Positions 52,667 to 60,814 of a stretch of DNA of 64,000 bases are shown in pieces (within the stretch, counting starts at the first letter, position 1; each line of letters begins with the position of its first letter). Both the position numbers and the translations under genes were made by a program. Origin of the DNA: Rubrivirga marina (GTDB lineage: Bacteria; Bacteroidota; Rhodothermia; Rhodothermales; Rubricoccaceae); contig NZ_MQWD01000001.1 of the NCBI RefSeq assembly GCF_002283365.1, forward strand, positions 2,761,749-2,825,748, in the 5' to 3' direction. The notes beneath the pieces are model-generated. The model saw only the letters and a program-made list of their open reading frames with translations. It was not told the origin of the DNA and made no database searches.

Positions 52667-53737
52667 CTACATGCTCGCGAGGGGCCACAGTTCCGCGGGG
52701 AGCGGCCGGACGCCGTCGAGCGCGGCCGGGAGCCGCCGGGCGAGGAGGGGCGCCGTCAGCAGGCCCTTGGCGCCGAGCCCGGTGACGACCCAGACGCCGG
52801 GGTGGCCCCGCAGCGGCCCCGCGAGCGGGAGGCGCCGGGGGGAGACGGTCGACGGGACGGTCACTCGGACGCCCGCCCGCCGGTCGAGAACGGGGGCGCC
52901 ATCGAGGGCCGGGAGCAGCGCAGCGCCTTTCGCCACCAGCCCGGCGTCGAGGGCTGGGTCGGGCGCGAGCGCGTCGAAGTCGTGCTCGAACGTGGAGCCC
53001 ACGACCACGCCCGCCTCGGTGGGCACGGCGTAGCCCGCCCCAGCGACGGCGGGGTGATCTGCCGGGAGGCCCTCCGGCCGACCGAGGCGGACCGTCTGGC
53101 CCTTGACGCGGTGGAGGGGGAGCCCGGCCAGCGGCGCGAGGCGCCGGGCGCCGTCGCCCACCGTGAGGAGGAGGTGCGAGGTGCGGATCTCACATTGATC
53201 CGTTATTGCAATCGTTCGACTCCCTTCGGAGCTCCAGCCACGGAGCCGAGCGCGGACCACCTCGGCACCGCGGGCTTCCGCAGTCGCGAGCGCGGCTTCG
53301 ACGAAGGCCGGGATGTCGACCGACGCGCCGCGCCGGACGGCCAGCGTCCCGTGCTCGGCCCTCACGAGCGGCCACCGTTCGGAGCTGGCAGCCGGGGGGA
53401 GCCAGGTCAGGTCGGCGTGCGCGTCGGCTCGCTCGCGGAACTGCTCGGCCTGCCGGTCCGACGACGCCGGCCGGAGGACGCCGGTCTGACGGACGAGCCC
53501 GTCGCCGGCCTCGGCTGCGAGCTCCGCGAGGGCATCGAGCGCCTCCTCGTGGCGCCACGCCGGTTTCGCGGCGCGGCCCATGAACGGGTTGGCGAGCCCG
53601 GCTGCCGCGCCGCTGGCGCCCGAGGCCGGCTCGTCAGCCTCGACCACCACGACGTGCCGGTCCCGGCTCAGCACGAGCGCGGTGCACGCCCCGGCAAGCC
53701 CGGCGCCGACGACCACGACGTCCGCGCGGTCGGTCAT
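52667..53737 (-). CDS. FAD-dependent oxidoreductase (DAO family)
   Basis: The 356-residue flavoprotein has the dinucleotide-binding [19 protein letters not shown] start, [13 protein letters not shown], and the C-terminal [20 protein letters not shown] that holds the flavin. The [19 protein letters not shown] segment resembles the oxidase domain of MnmC, a tRNA-modification enzyme, as well as D-amino-acid or glycine oxidases. The substrate is uncertain. It faces thiO head-to-head, the two starts being 70 nt apart. Confidence 0.85.
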   Translation of the reverse strand: MTDRADVVVVGAGLAGACTALVLSRDRHVVVVEADEPASGASGAAAGLANPFMGRAAKPAWRHEEALDALAELAAEAGDGLVRQTGVLRPASSDRQAEQFRERADAHADLTWLPPAASSERWPLVRAEHGTLAVRRGASVDIPAFVEAALATAEARGAEVVRARLRGWSSEGSRTIAITDQCEIRTSHLLLTVGDGARRLAPLAGLPLHRVKGQTVRLGRPEGLPADHPAVAGAGYAVPTEAGVVVGSTFEHDFDALAPDPALDAGLVAKGAALLPALDGAPVLDRRAGVRVTVPSTVSPRRLPLAGPLRGHPGVWVVTGLGAKGLLTAPLLARRLPAALDGVRPLPAELWPLASM

Positions 53738-53781
53738 GCGGAGGGAGCAGAGGGAAGGGGAGTCACGGTGCCGAAGGCGGG

Positions 53782-53789
53782 TAGCTTTG
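53782..53789 (+). promoter_or_regulatory. TAnnTTTG -7 box before thiO
   Basis: TAGCTTTG, a full match to the Bacteroidota-type -7 consensus TAnnTTTG, lies 18 nt before the thiO start. No matching TTG is found at the expected -33 position, so the promoter call is partial. Confidence 0.45.
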
Positions 53790-53807
53790 CGAATCCAAGA
53801 TCCGCCC

Positions 53808-54953
53808 ATGCCCGAGCCGTTGCCATCGCCCGAAGTCGTCGTCGTCGGAGGCGGTATCGCCGGGCTCGGGGTGGCGTGGGAGCTCGCCGCGCGCGGGAGG
53901 CGCGTCGTCGTGCTGGAGCGTGACCGCTTGGGGCGAGGCACATCGTGGGCCGCGGCCGGGATGCTCGCGCCGTCGGCCGAGCTCGGCTTCGAGGAGCTCG
54001 ACCTCTACGCGCTCGGCCGCGAGAGCCTCGCCCGGTGGCGCGCCTTCGCCCGCCGCCTCGAAGCCGCCAGCGGCGCCGAGGTCGGGTACCGCGAGGAGGG
54101 AACCCTCGTCGTCGCTGACGACCGGGACAGTCTCCATGCCCTCCGCCGGCTCTTCCGGTTCCAGGAAGAGCACGGGGCGCCGGTCGAGTGGCTGTCGGGC
54201 GAGGAGGCCGTCGACCTCGAACCGCTGCTGTCGCCTCGTCTACCGGGCGCCGTGTTCTCACCCGAGGACCACCAGGTGGACCACCGCGCCGTCGTGGCGG
54301 CGCTGGCCGTCGCGGCCCGACGGGCCGGGGCAGAGCTCCGCGAGGGCACGGCGGTCGTCCACATCGGGCCGGACGTCGAGGCGCCCACCGTCCGCCTCGG
54401 GGACGGCACCGAGGTGGTCGCACGCGTCGTCGTGCTGGCGGCGGGGGCATGGAGTCCTTCGATCGGCGGGCTGGACCCCGCGCCGCCGGTCCGCGGGGTG
54501 AAAGGGCAGGCGCTCGCGCTGCGGCTCGACCCCGAGCGCGGCCTCGACCTCGGGCACGTCGTCCGAGGTCCCGATGCGTACCTCGTCCCGAAGGCCGACG
54601 GCCGGCTCATCGTCGGCGCCACGAGCGAGGAGGGCGTGACGGATCGTCGGGTGACGGCCGGCGGCGTGTACCGATTGCTGGAGGGGGCCGTCGAGATCGT
54701 CCCGGGCGTCGAGGAGATGGAACTCGTCGAGACGTGGGCCGCGCACCGGCCGGCGTCGCGCGACCACGCGCCCCTCCTCGGGCGGAGCCCGCACCCGGGT
54801 GTCGTCTACGCGACCGGCCACTACCGGCACGGCGTGTTGCTGGCGCCCGTCACCGCCGAGGAAGTCGCCGCCGAAGTAGACCGGCTCCTCGACGGCGCGG
54901 CCGAAACAGCGCCCGTCCTCGCCCCGTTCTCGCCCCTCCGGTTCCCGGACTGA
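53808..54953 (+). CDS. thiO: Glycine oxidase ThiO
   Basis: ThiO oxidises glycine to the imine (dehydroglycine) needed for the thiazole ring of thiamine, using O2. The 381-residue flavoprotein has [18 protein letters not shown] at the N-terminus, [28 protein letters not shown]-like [12 protein letters not shown] and the C-terminal [18 protein letters not shown]. It leads a run into thiS-thiG-thiE-thiD with short gaps. Choosing the ATG at 53808 removes about 76 upstream residues that are antisense to the neighbouring flavoprotein. Confidence 0.93.
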   Translation: MPEPLPSPEVVVVGGGIAGLGVAWELAARGRRVVVLERDRLGRGTSWAAAGMLAPSAELGFEELDLYALGRESLARWRAFARRLEAASGAEVGYREEGTLVVADDRDSLHALRRLFRFQEEHGAPVEWLSGEEAVDLEPLLSPRLPGAVFSPEDHQVDHRAVVAALAVAARRAGAELREGTAVVHIGPDVEAPTVRLGDGTEVVARVVVLAAGAWSPSIGGLDPAPPVRGVKGQALALRLDPERGLDLGHVVRGPDAYLVPKADGRLIVGATSEEGVTDRRVTAGGVYRLLEGAVEIVPGVEEMELVETWAAHRPASRDHAPLLGRSPHPGVVYATGHYRHGVLLAPVTAEEVAAEVDRLLDGAAETAPVLAPFSPLRFPD

Positions 54954-54967
54954 TCCCCCCGCACCCC

Positions 54968-55177
54968 GTGCCCACGCTCCGCATCAACGGCGAGCCCCGC
55001 GACGTGCCCGTGCCGCTCGCCCTCGACGCCCTCCTCGACCACCTCGGCCGCGACCCCGGCCAGCCCGGCGTCGCCGTCGCCGTCGGCGACCGCGTCGTCC
55101 CACGCTCGCGGTGGGCCGAGACCACCGTCGACGACGGCGACCGCGTCGAGATCATCACGGCCTCGCAAGGGGGATGA
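54968..55177 (+). CDS. thiS: Sulfur carrier protein ThiS
   Basis: The 69-residue ubiquitin-like protein carries sulfur to the thiazole as a C-terminal thiocarboxylate. The start is a GTG at 54968 ([13 protein letters not shown]). [12 protein letters not shown] ends in the essential Gly-Gly. The stop overlaps the thiG ATG (ATGA). The gene is too short to stand out by itself, but the position between thiO and thiG and the GG tail settle it. Confidence 0.93.
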   Translation: MPTLRINGEPRDVPVPLALDALLDHLGRDPGQPGVAVAVGDRVVPRSRWAETTVDDGDRVEIITASQGG

Positions 55178-56001
55178 CGACGATGAACGCCGAGTCTCCC
55201 CAGGTCGACGCCCCCGCGGACCTGTGGACCGTCGGTGGCGCCGACCTGGGGAGCCGCGTGCTCCTCGGTACGAGCCGCTACCCGAGTCTCCAGACGCTCC
55301 TCGACTCCGTCGACGCCTCGGGCGCCGAGGTCGTCACCGTGTCCGTACGCCGCGTCGACCTCGACGCGAGCGGGGACGGGCAGACGCTCCTCGGCGCGCT
55401 CCGCCAGCGCGGCCTCCGGCTCCTCCCGAACACGGCCGGGTGCTACACCGCCCGCGAGGCCGTCTTCACGGCGCAGCTCGCCCGCGAGGCCCTCGAGACC
55501 GACTGGGTCAAGCTCGAGGTCATCGGCGACGACGAGACGCTCTACCCCGACGCCGTCCAACTCCTCAAGGCCGCCTCGGAACTCGTCGCCGACGGCTTCC
55601 AGGTGTTCGCGTACTGCGGCGACGACCCGATCACGGCGCGGAAGCTGGCCGACCTCGGCTGCGCGGCCGTCATGCCCCTCGCGGCGCCGATCGGGAGCGG
55701 GATGGGGCTCGTCAATCCGTACGCGCTCCGGATCATCCGCGAGCTCCTGCCCGACGTCCCGCTCGTCGTCGACGCCGGCATCGGGACGGCGTCGGACGCC
55801 GCGCGGGCGATGGAACTCGGCTACGACGGCGTCCTCCTCAACACGGCGGTCTCGGGGGCGCAGCACCCGGCCCAGATGGCCGCCGCGATCCGCCACGCGG
55901 TGACGGGCGGACGTCTCGCCCGCAGCGCCGGCCGGATCCCGCGCCGCCTCTACGCCCAGGCCTCGACCCCCGACGCCGGCCGCGTCGAGGTGGACGAGTA
56001 G
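55174..56001 (+). CDS. thiG: Thiazole synthase ThiG
   Basis: ThiG condenses 1-deoxyxylulose 5-phosphate, dehydroglycine and ThiS thiocarboxylate into the thiazole moiety. The 275-residue TIM-barrel protein has [19 protein letters not shown] and the Schiff-base Lys K113 in [11 protein letters not shown], and it ends with [30 protein letters not shown]. The ATG at 55174 is coupled to the thiS stop. Confidence 0.96.
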   Translation: MTTMNAESPQVDAPADLWTVGGADLGSRVLLGTSRYPSLQTLLDSVDASGAEVVTVSVRRVDLDASGDGQTLLGALRQRGLRLLPNTAGCYTAREAVFTAQLAREALETDWVKLEVIGDDETLYPDAVQLLKAASELVADGFQVFAYCGDDPITARKLADLGCAAVMPLAAPIGSGMGLVNPYALRIIRELLPDVPLVVDAGIGTASDAARAMELGYDGVLLNTAVSGAQHPAQMAAAIRHAVTGGRLARSAGRIPRRLYAQASTPDAGRVEVDE

Positions 56002-56006
56002 GAGGG

Positions 56007-56666
56007 GTGGGGGACGAGGGAGCGGCCAGGGGGCGGACCGTCCCGCGTCTCTTGCTGATCGCGGACGGGTTCGCGACGGGCCGCGTCGAGCTTCCGGCCG
56101 ACGAGATTCGGAGTCGGGTCGTGGAGCTGGTGGAGGCCGGCGTGCCGTGGGTCTCGCTCCGCGACCAGAAGGCCGATGACGGGACGTTCGCCGAGGCCGC
56201 CCACGATGTCGCCGAGGCGGTGCGGGCCGTCCGGTCCGACGTGACCCTGTCGGTCCACGGCCGGCTGGACGTGGCCCAGTCTCTCGACGCCGGGCTCCAC
56301 GTCGGCCGCCTCGGGGCGTCGCTGGAGGAGGCCGTCGCGGCGGGGGTGGCGGGGCCGGTCGGCGTCTCGGCGCACTCGGCCAGCGCCGCGCTCGCGGCCC
56401 GCAAAGGCGGAGCCGACTACGTCACGTTCTCGCCCGTCTTCGCCACGCGGACTCACCCCGACACGGTGCCGACTGGTATCGACCCGCTCCGGCTCGCGGC
56501 GGAGCGCTCTGGACTGCCCGTCCTCGCCCTCGGCGGGATGACGCCGCCCCGAGCCCGCATCGCTCGCCTCGTCGGCGCGCACGGCGCGGCGGCCATCTCA
56601 TCGCTCCTCTTTGCCTGGGACGCCGCCCGCACCGTCGGCCAGTTTTTGGACGCGGTCGCGGAGTGA
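56007..56666 (+). CDS. thiE: Thiamine-phosphate synthase (ThiE-like)
   Basis: ThiE joins hydroxymethylpyrimidine diphosphate with thiazole phosphate. The protein of about 219 residues has the TIM-barrel signatures VSLRDQKAD, LSVHGRLDVAQSLDAGLHVGRL, ADYVTFSPVFATRTHPDTVPTGIDPL and VLALGGMTPPRA. Some catalytic positions differ from E. coli ThiE, as in TenI-like relatives. The start is uncertain: a GTG at 56007 sits only 1-2 nt after GGAGG, and a TTG at 56052 is an alternative. The position in the operon favours a true ThiE. Confidence 0.87.
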   Translation: MGDEGAARGRTVPRLLLIADGFATGRVELPADEIRSRVVELVEAGVPWVSLRDQKADDGTFAEAAHDVAEAVRAVRSDVTLSVHGRLDVAQSLDAGLHVGRLGASLEEAVAAGVAGPVGVSAHSASAALAARKGGADYVTFSPVFATRTHPDTVPTGIDPLRLAAERSGLPVLALGGMTPPRARIARLVGAHGAAAISSLLFAWDAARTVGQFLDAVAE

Positions 56667-56727
56667 ACAAGTCACCGGGGGAGTGAGTGTTCACCCCCGA
56701 AGACTTCGCCCGCCTCCCGACTCGTCC

Positions 56728-57552
56728 GTGACCTCGTCCCCCCCGATCCCCACTGCTCTTACGATTGCCGGCTCGGACTCGGGTGGCGGCGCCGGGGTCC
56801 AGGCCGATCTGAAAACGTTCGAGGCACACGCCGTCTTCGGCATGTCGGTCCTCACCGCGATCACGGCGCAGAACACCCGGTCCGTCACCGCGGTCCACGC
56901 GGTCCCGACCGACGTGATCGCCGCGCAGATCGACGCCGTGGCTGACGACCTGCCCATCGGCGCGGTCAAGACGGGAATGCTCGCCTCGGTGGAGATCGTC
57001 GAGGCCGTCGCCGACGGGATCGCGCGGCACGCGCTGGCGCCCGTCGTGGTCGACCCCGTGATGATCTCGAAGAGCGGCCACGCCCTCCTCGATCCCGACG
57101 CCGTCGCGTCCGTGATCCGGCGGATGCTCCCGCTCGCGGCGCTCGCCACCCCGAACGCCCACGAGGCCGCCCGGCTCGTCGGCTTCGACGTCCGCTCGCT
57201 CGCCGACGCCCGGCGCGCCGCCGACGCGATCCTCCGCCTCGGTCCCGCCGCCGTCCTCGTCAAGGGCGGCCACCTCGATGACGAGACCGAGGCGGTCGAC
57301 CTCCTGGTCTGGGGCGACGGCGAGGCCGTGTTCCGCGAGGAGCGCGTCGACACGCCGCACACGCACGGGACGGGCTGCACCTACGCGAGCGCGATCGCGG
57401 CGAACCTCGCGAGGGGCCTCGACCTGGAGGAGGCGGTCGGCCGGGCCCGAGGCTACGTCCAGCAGGCCATCCGGAACGCGCTCCCGCTCGGCGGCGGCCA
57501 CGGCCCGACCCGCCATTTGTGGTTTCTGAGTGGCGCCGAGGCCTGGGGATGA
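56728..57552 (+). CDS. thiD: Hydroxymethylpyrimidine/phosphomethylpyrimidine kinase
   Basis: ThiD phosphorylates hydroxymethylpyrimidine twice before its joining with thiazole. The 274-residue ribokinase-fold protein has [59 protein letters not shown] and [18 protein letters not shown], the last being the anion hole and catalytic Asp region in modified form. The GTG at 56728 is chosen because it gives the normal N-terminus; a GTG at 56689 would also be in frame. It ends the thi unit. Confidence 0.93.
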   Translation: MTSSPPIPTALTIAGSDSGGGAGVQADLKTFEAHAVFGMSVLTAITAQNTRSVTAVHAVPTDVIAAQIDAVADDLPIGAVKTGMLASVEIVEAVADGIARHALAPVVVDPVMISKSGHALLDPDAVASVIRRMLPLAALATPNAHEAARLVGFDVRSLADARRAADAILRLGPAAVLVKGGHLDDETEAVDLLVWGDGEAVFREERVDTPHTHGTGCTYASAIAANLARGLDLEEAVGRARGYVQQAIRNALPLGGGHGPTRHLWFLSGAEAWG

Positions 57553-57594
57553 GGGCCCCGGTCGACAGCCCCGCCGCGTTCCGCGGCTCTTCAC

Positions 57595-57626
57595 TTGAGG
57601 CCGCTCCCGCGCGCGGTCTATCTTCG
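57595..57626 (+). promoter_or_regulatory. Promoter of tRNA-Arg (TTGAGG-N18-TATCTTCG)
   Basis: TTGAGG (57595-57600) and TATCTTCG (57619-57626) are separated by 18 nt, 27 nt before the tRNA. The arrangement fits a Bacteroidota-type -33 TTG / -7 TAnnTTTG promoter and recurs with the same spacing at tRNA-Asn. Confidence 0.55.
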
Positions 57627-57653
57627 ACGCGCTGACGGGGTGACCCGTTCGCT

Positions 57654-57727
57654 GCGCCGGTAGCTCAGCTGGATAGAGCGTCGCACTACGGATGCGAAGG
57701 TCGGGGGTTCGAATCCTCCCCGGCGCG
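57654..57727 (+). tRNA. tRNA-Arg (anticodon ACG)
   Basis: A full cloverleaf of 74 nt is present. The acceptor GCGCCGG pairs with CCGGCGC, and a D arm follows. The anticodon stem TCGCA/TGCGA carries loop CTACGGA, so the anticodon is ACG (reads CGU/CGC/CGA after deamination). The T arm is GGGGG-TTCGAAT-CCTCC. CCA is not encoded. Confidence 0.95.
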
Positions 57728-57729
57728 CA

Positions 57730-57765
57730 GCGCCCTCCGCCACCCGCGGGGGGCGCTTTTCGTTT
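57730..57765 (+). terminator. Rho-independent terminator after tRNA-Arg
   Basis: GCGCCC pairs with GGGCGC and is followed by TTTTCGTTT, starting 3 nt after the tRNA. Confidence 0.75.
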
Positions 57766-57775
57766 CAGGCCGCCC

Positions 57776-58738
57776 GTGGACTTCGACCCGCCCCCGTACC
57801 GCCCACCGCTGGCGCTCCGCAGCGGCCACCTCCAGACGGTCCTCCCGACGCTCTTCCGTCGCGTCAACGGCGTGTCCTACCGGCGCCAGCGGCTGGAGCT
57901 CGACGACGGCGACTTTCTGGACCTCGACTGGGTCGGCCGACCGGAGGGCGCGTCCGTCGCCGTGATCGCGCACGGGCTGGAGGGCAGCAGCGACCGGGCC
58001 TACGTCCGCGGGATGGCGCGCGACCTCGCTTGGCGGGGCTGGACGGTGTGTGCGTGGAACCTCCGAGGGTGCTCGGGCGAGCCGAACCGGCTCCTCAGCG
58101 CCTACCACAGCGGGATGACCGGCGACCTCGGCGCCGTCGTGGACCACGTCCTGGCCGAGGGCGCCGCCGAGGTGGCCGTGGTCGGGTTCAGCCTCGGCGG
58201 CAACCTCACGTTGAAGTGGCTCGGCGAGCAGGGCGAAGACGTCGACCCGCGCGTGGTGGCGGGGGCCGGCGTGTCGGTGCCGGTCGACCTCGCGGGCTCG
58301 TCGGAGACGATGGAGGCGTGGAGCCGGAGGATCTACATGCTCCGGTTCATGCGGTCGCTGACGGGGAAGGTGGCCGAGAAGGCCGACCGCTTCGAGGGCG
58401 CCCCCGACCCCGAGGTCGTCCGCCAGGCCCGCACGTTCCGCGAGTTCGACGGGCTGTTCACGGCCCCCGTCCACGGGTTCGAGAGCGCCGAGGACTACTG
58501 GGCGAGGGCCTCGTCCCTCCCCGTCCTCCCCGAGATCCGCGTGCCGACGCTCCTCGTGAACGCACTCGACGACCCGTTACTCGCGCCGTCGTGCTTTCCC
58601 ACTGCGTCGGCTGCGGCCAACCCGTACCTCACGCTTCTCACTCCACGATACGGTGGGCACGTCGGGTTCATCCGACGCTCCGGTCCCTACTGGTCCGAGG
58701 AGGTCGTGGGGCGATTCGTCGACGCCGTGAGACGGTGA
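57776..58738 (+). CDS. YheT-family alpha/beta hydrolase
   Basis: The 320-residue protein matches the YheT branch of alpha/beta hydrolases. It begins [15 protein letters not shown] and has [19 protein letters not shown], the nucleophile S139 in VVGFSLGGN, the acid in [10 protein letters not shown] and the catalytic His in GGHVGFIRR. The GTG at 57776 begins just after the tRNA terminator. The substrate is unknown; YheT-like proteins are thought to be esterases. The 3' end overlaps the convergent GATase gene by 52 nt. Confidence 0.88.
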   Translation: MDFDPPPYRPPLALRSGHLQTVLPTLFRRVNGVSYRRQRLELDDGDFLDLDWVGRPEGASVAVIAHGLEGSSDRAYVRGMARDLAWRGWTVCAWNLRGCSGEPNRLLSAYHSGMTGDLGAVVDHVLAEGAAEVAVVGFSLGGNLTLKWLGEQGEDVDPRVVAGAGVSVPVDLAGSSETMEAWSRRIYMLRFMRSLTGKVAEKADRFEGAPDPEVVRQARTFREFDGLFTAPVHGFESAEDYWARASSLPVLPEIRVPTLLVNALDDPLLAPSCFPTASAAANPYLTLLTPRYGGHVGFIRRSGPYWSEEVVGRFVDAVRR

Positions 58739-59520
58739 GCCTCCCCACCCACGGCGGGGTCGGACGCCGCGCGGTCGGCGTCATCTTCCGTCGCGTAGAG
58801 GAGGAGAAACCGCCGGAGGAGGTCGTCGGCCTCGGGCGACGGGCGGAGGGTGTCGAGCACGGACTGGAACGCGGCCTCGTCGGCCATCTCGGCGTAGTGG
58901 TCGCGGTAGGCCAGGAGCCGCTGGCGCTCGGTCTCCTCGTCGAGCTCGGTGTGGAACTGGGTCCCGTAGATCGGCGCGTCGCCGAGGCGGAAGGCCTGAT
59001 GCGGCGCTCGGTCGTTGGTCGCCAGTTCGACGGCGCCGGCCGGCAGCCGCGCCACGCGGTCCTGGTGGCCCATCTGTGTCGCGAAGCGGTTCGGCAGCGT
59101 CCCGAACAGGGGGTCCGCGTGGCCGGCGTCGGTGAGCACCACCTCATGTGTCCCCATCTCGGTCCGGTCGGGGTCGTGAACGACCTCGCCCCCGAAGGCC
59201 CGCGCGATGAACTGGTGGCCCCAGCACGACCCGAAGAGCGGGACCCCGCCGTCGGCGCAGGCGTGGCACAGGTCGATCAGGGCCGGCGTCCAGTCGTACG
59301 TCATCGTGACCGAGTACGCGCCGGCGCCGCCGATCATGACGGCATCGACGCCGTCGAGCAGGGCGGGGGAAAGGTCGTCTCGGAGCGCGTTCGTGAGGAG
59401 GAACGCGTCGGGCCCGAGGCCGCAGCGAGCGCGGAAGCTCTCCTGCTCCTCGCGGAGCACGGCGGCGTTCGTCCGGATCTGGACGAGGCGGACACGGACG
59501 GCGGAGAGGTCAGGGGCCAT
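58687..59520 (-). CDS. Class I glutamine amidotransferase-like protein
   Basis: The 277-residue protein has the GATase class I triad: C99 in FGSCWGHQ, H190 and E192 in YGTQFHTEL, with the oxyanion region [10 protein letters not shown]. It resembles stand-alone GMP-synthase-like amidotransferases of unknown partner. A C-terminal extension of about 80 residues follows the domain. No synthase gene is adjacent, so it may act as a peptidase-like or self-standing amidase. The ATG at 59520 opens [13 protein letters not shown]. Confidence 0.85.
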   Translation of the reverse strand: MAPDLSAVRVRLVQIRTNAAVLREEQESFRARCGLGPDAFLLTNALRDDLSPALLDGVDAVMIGGAGAYSVTMTYDWTPALIDLCHACADGGVPLFGSCWGHQFIARAFGGEVVHDPDRTEMGTHEVVLTDAGHADPLFGTLPNRFATQMGHQDRVARLPAGAVELATNDRAPHQAFRLGDAPIYGTQFHTELDEETERQRLLAYRDHYAEMADEAAFQSVLDTLRPSPEADDLLRRFLLLYATEDDADRAASDPAVGGEAHRLTASTNRPTTSSDQ

Positions 59521-59628
59521 GTGGCGGGCGGGGCGGCGACGTGGGAAGATCGCCAGAGTACGGACCCCGCTCGGAGCCACGTCGAGGCGGCGACGTTGGA
59601 CGCTTCGATCCACCTCTCGAACTTCCTC

Positions 59629-60168
59629 ATGGCACAGACCGAATCCATCGTTCTCGGGGGCGGCTGCTTCTGGTGCGTCGAGGCCGTGATGACGCCGCTC
59701 CGCGGCGTCGAGCGCGTCGTCTCCGGCTACGCGAATGGCCACGTCAACAACCCGACGTACCGCGAGGTCTGCTCCGGCCGGACCGGCCACGCCGAGGTCG
59801 TCGAGGTCACGTTCGACCCCGATGTGATCTCGCTCCACGACCTCCTGACCGTCTTCTTTACGACTCACGACCCGACGACGCTCAACCGCCAGGGCGCCGA
59901 CGTGGGGACGCAATACCGATCGGGCGTCTACGTCTCCAGTGACGCGCAGCGCGAGCAGGCCGAGGCCGTCGTCCGCGAGATCACCAACGCCGGGATCTAT
60001 GACGACCCGATCGTGACGGAGATCGAGCCGCTCGACACGTTCTACGCGGCCGAGGCCTACCACCAGGACTACTTCGCCCGGAACCCGGCCCAGCCCTACT
60101 GCCAGGCCGTCATCGCGCCCAAGGTGTCGAAGTTGCGGAAGCTGTACCTCGACAAGCTGGCTGCCTGA
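59629..60168 (+). CDS. msrA: Peptide-methionine (S)-S-oxide reductase MsrA
   Basis: MsrA repairs oxidised methionine. The 179-residue protein has the catalytic GCFWCVEA (nucleophile C13, C16 nearby), [39 protein letters not shown] and [15 protein letters not shown]. The late Cys in YCQ may resolve the disulfide. It is monofunctional without an MsrB domain. The ATG at 59629 fits the family start. Confidence 0.96.
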   Translation: MAQTESIVLGGGCFWCVEAVMTPLRGVERVVSGYANGHVNNPTYREVCSGRTGHAEVVEVTFDPDVISLHDLLTVFFTTHDPTTLNRQGADVGTQYRSGVYVSSDAQREQAEAVVREITNAGIYDDPIVTEIEPLDTFYAAEAYHQDYFARNPAQPYCQAVIAPKVSKLRKLYLDKLAA

Positions 60169-60189
60169 CGGGTCCCGCCCGCCCTCGTA

Positions 60190-60208
60190 CCGAGGCGGCC
60201 GGCCTCGG
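60190..60208. terminator. CCGAGG/CCTCGG hairpin after msrA
   Basis: CCGAGG-CGGCCGG-CCTCGG lies 22 nt after the msrA stop and has the same core as the dctP-dctM hairpin at 39119-39145. Confidence 0.45.
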
Positions 60209-60268
60209 GGGGGCGGCGCATACGCTGGCGAAGCGGACGTGAAAGGGGCCCGCACCCGACCGGGCCGA

Positions 60269-60300
60269 TTGCGCGGCGCCCCGCCGCGGCTCTACCTTCG
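60269..60300 (+). promoter_or_regulatory. Promoter of tRNA-Asn (TTGCGC-N18-TACCTTCG)
   Basis: TTGCGC (60269-60274) is followed after 18 nt by TACCTTCG (60293-60300), 29 nt before the tRNA, with the same spacing as at tRNA-Arg. Confidence 0.55.
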
Positions 60301-60329
60301 AGCCGCTTCCCGCCCGGCGGGACGGCCTT

Positions 60330-60401
60330 GGGTCAGTAGCTCAGTGGTAGAGCATCCGGCTGTTAACCGGACGGTCGTAGGTTCAAATCCTACCTGGCCC
60401 G
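60330..60401 (+). tRNA. tRNA-Asn (anticodon GTT)
   Basis: A 72-nt cloverleaf is present. The acceptor GGGTCAG pairs with CTGGCCC (one G-T). The anticodon stem TCCGG/CCGGA carries loop CTGTTAA, anticodon GTT. The T arm is GTAGG-TTCAAAT-CCTAC. CCA is not encoded. Confidence 0.95.
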
Positions 60402-60408
60402 CCCAGCA

Positions 60409-60446
60409 CGCCCCCTCCGACTCGGAGGGGGCGTTCGTTCATTTTA
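60409..60446 (+). terminator. Rho-independent terminator after tRNA-Asn
   Basis: CGCCCCCTCCG pairs with CGGAGGGGGCG (11 bp, loop ACT) and is followed by TTCGTTCATTTT. Confidence 0.8.
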
Positions 60447-60814
60447 GGGGGCGACGCCTGGTGGAAAATCAGGTGTCTGTAGGCCAATCCCGGATCCTCC
60501 GCCCACCCAGGAACGGCTCGCCCTGCTGCTCGATCAGTGGGAGCCACTCCTCCCGTACCTCCTGTGTCGTCGCCTCCGGCCAATGCCCCGTCCCGCCGCC
60601 ATCCAGCGCCGTGGGTCCGGTCGGTCGTCGGCGGGCGCCTTTCGGCACGGAGCGAGTTGCGAGGGATGCCGCTTTCGGGGCATGCCAGCCTGATGTGGTG
60701 GGCGCTCGGGTTGACGCAGACGGCTCGGCGCCGCGGCGACCTGTTTCGTGAGGCCATCCGGGACAGCCGGGGTCTCCGGTTCGCGCTGAGCCGGGCGCGA
60801 GGCTACGCGGAGAT
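60447..60814. other. 368-nt stretch between tRNA-Asn and M1 peptidase, possible gene remnant
   Basis: No complete gene is evident. A minus-strand frame ending at 60469 has protein-like character only in its last ~38 residues (REEWLPLIEQQGEPFLGG, then RIRDWPTDT). A plus-strand frame from an ATG at 60666 gives 50 residues (MPLSGHASLMWWALGLTQTA...) and ends inside the stop of the M1 gene. Neither has a recognisable domain. Decayed foreign DNA beside the tRNA is one reading; chance is another. Confidence 0.35.

Noticed and set aside
53738-53807. A TPP riboswitch in front of the thiamine operon
   Set aside because: The gap is only 70 nt, too short for a THI element with its expression platform, and the conserved CUGAGA motif is absent.
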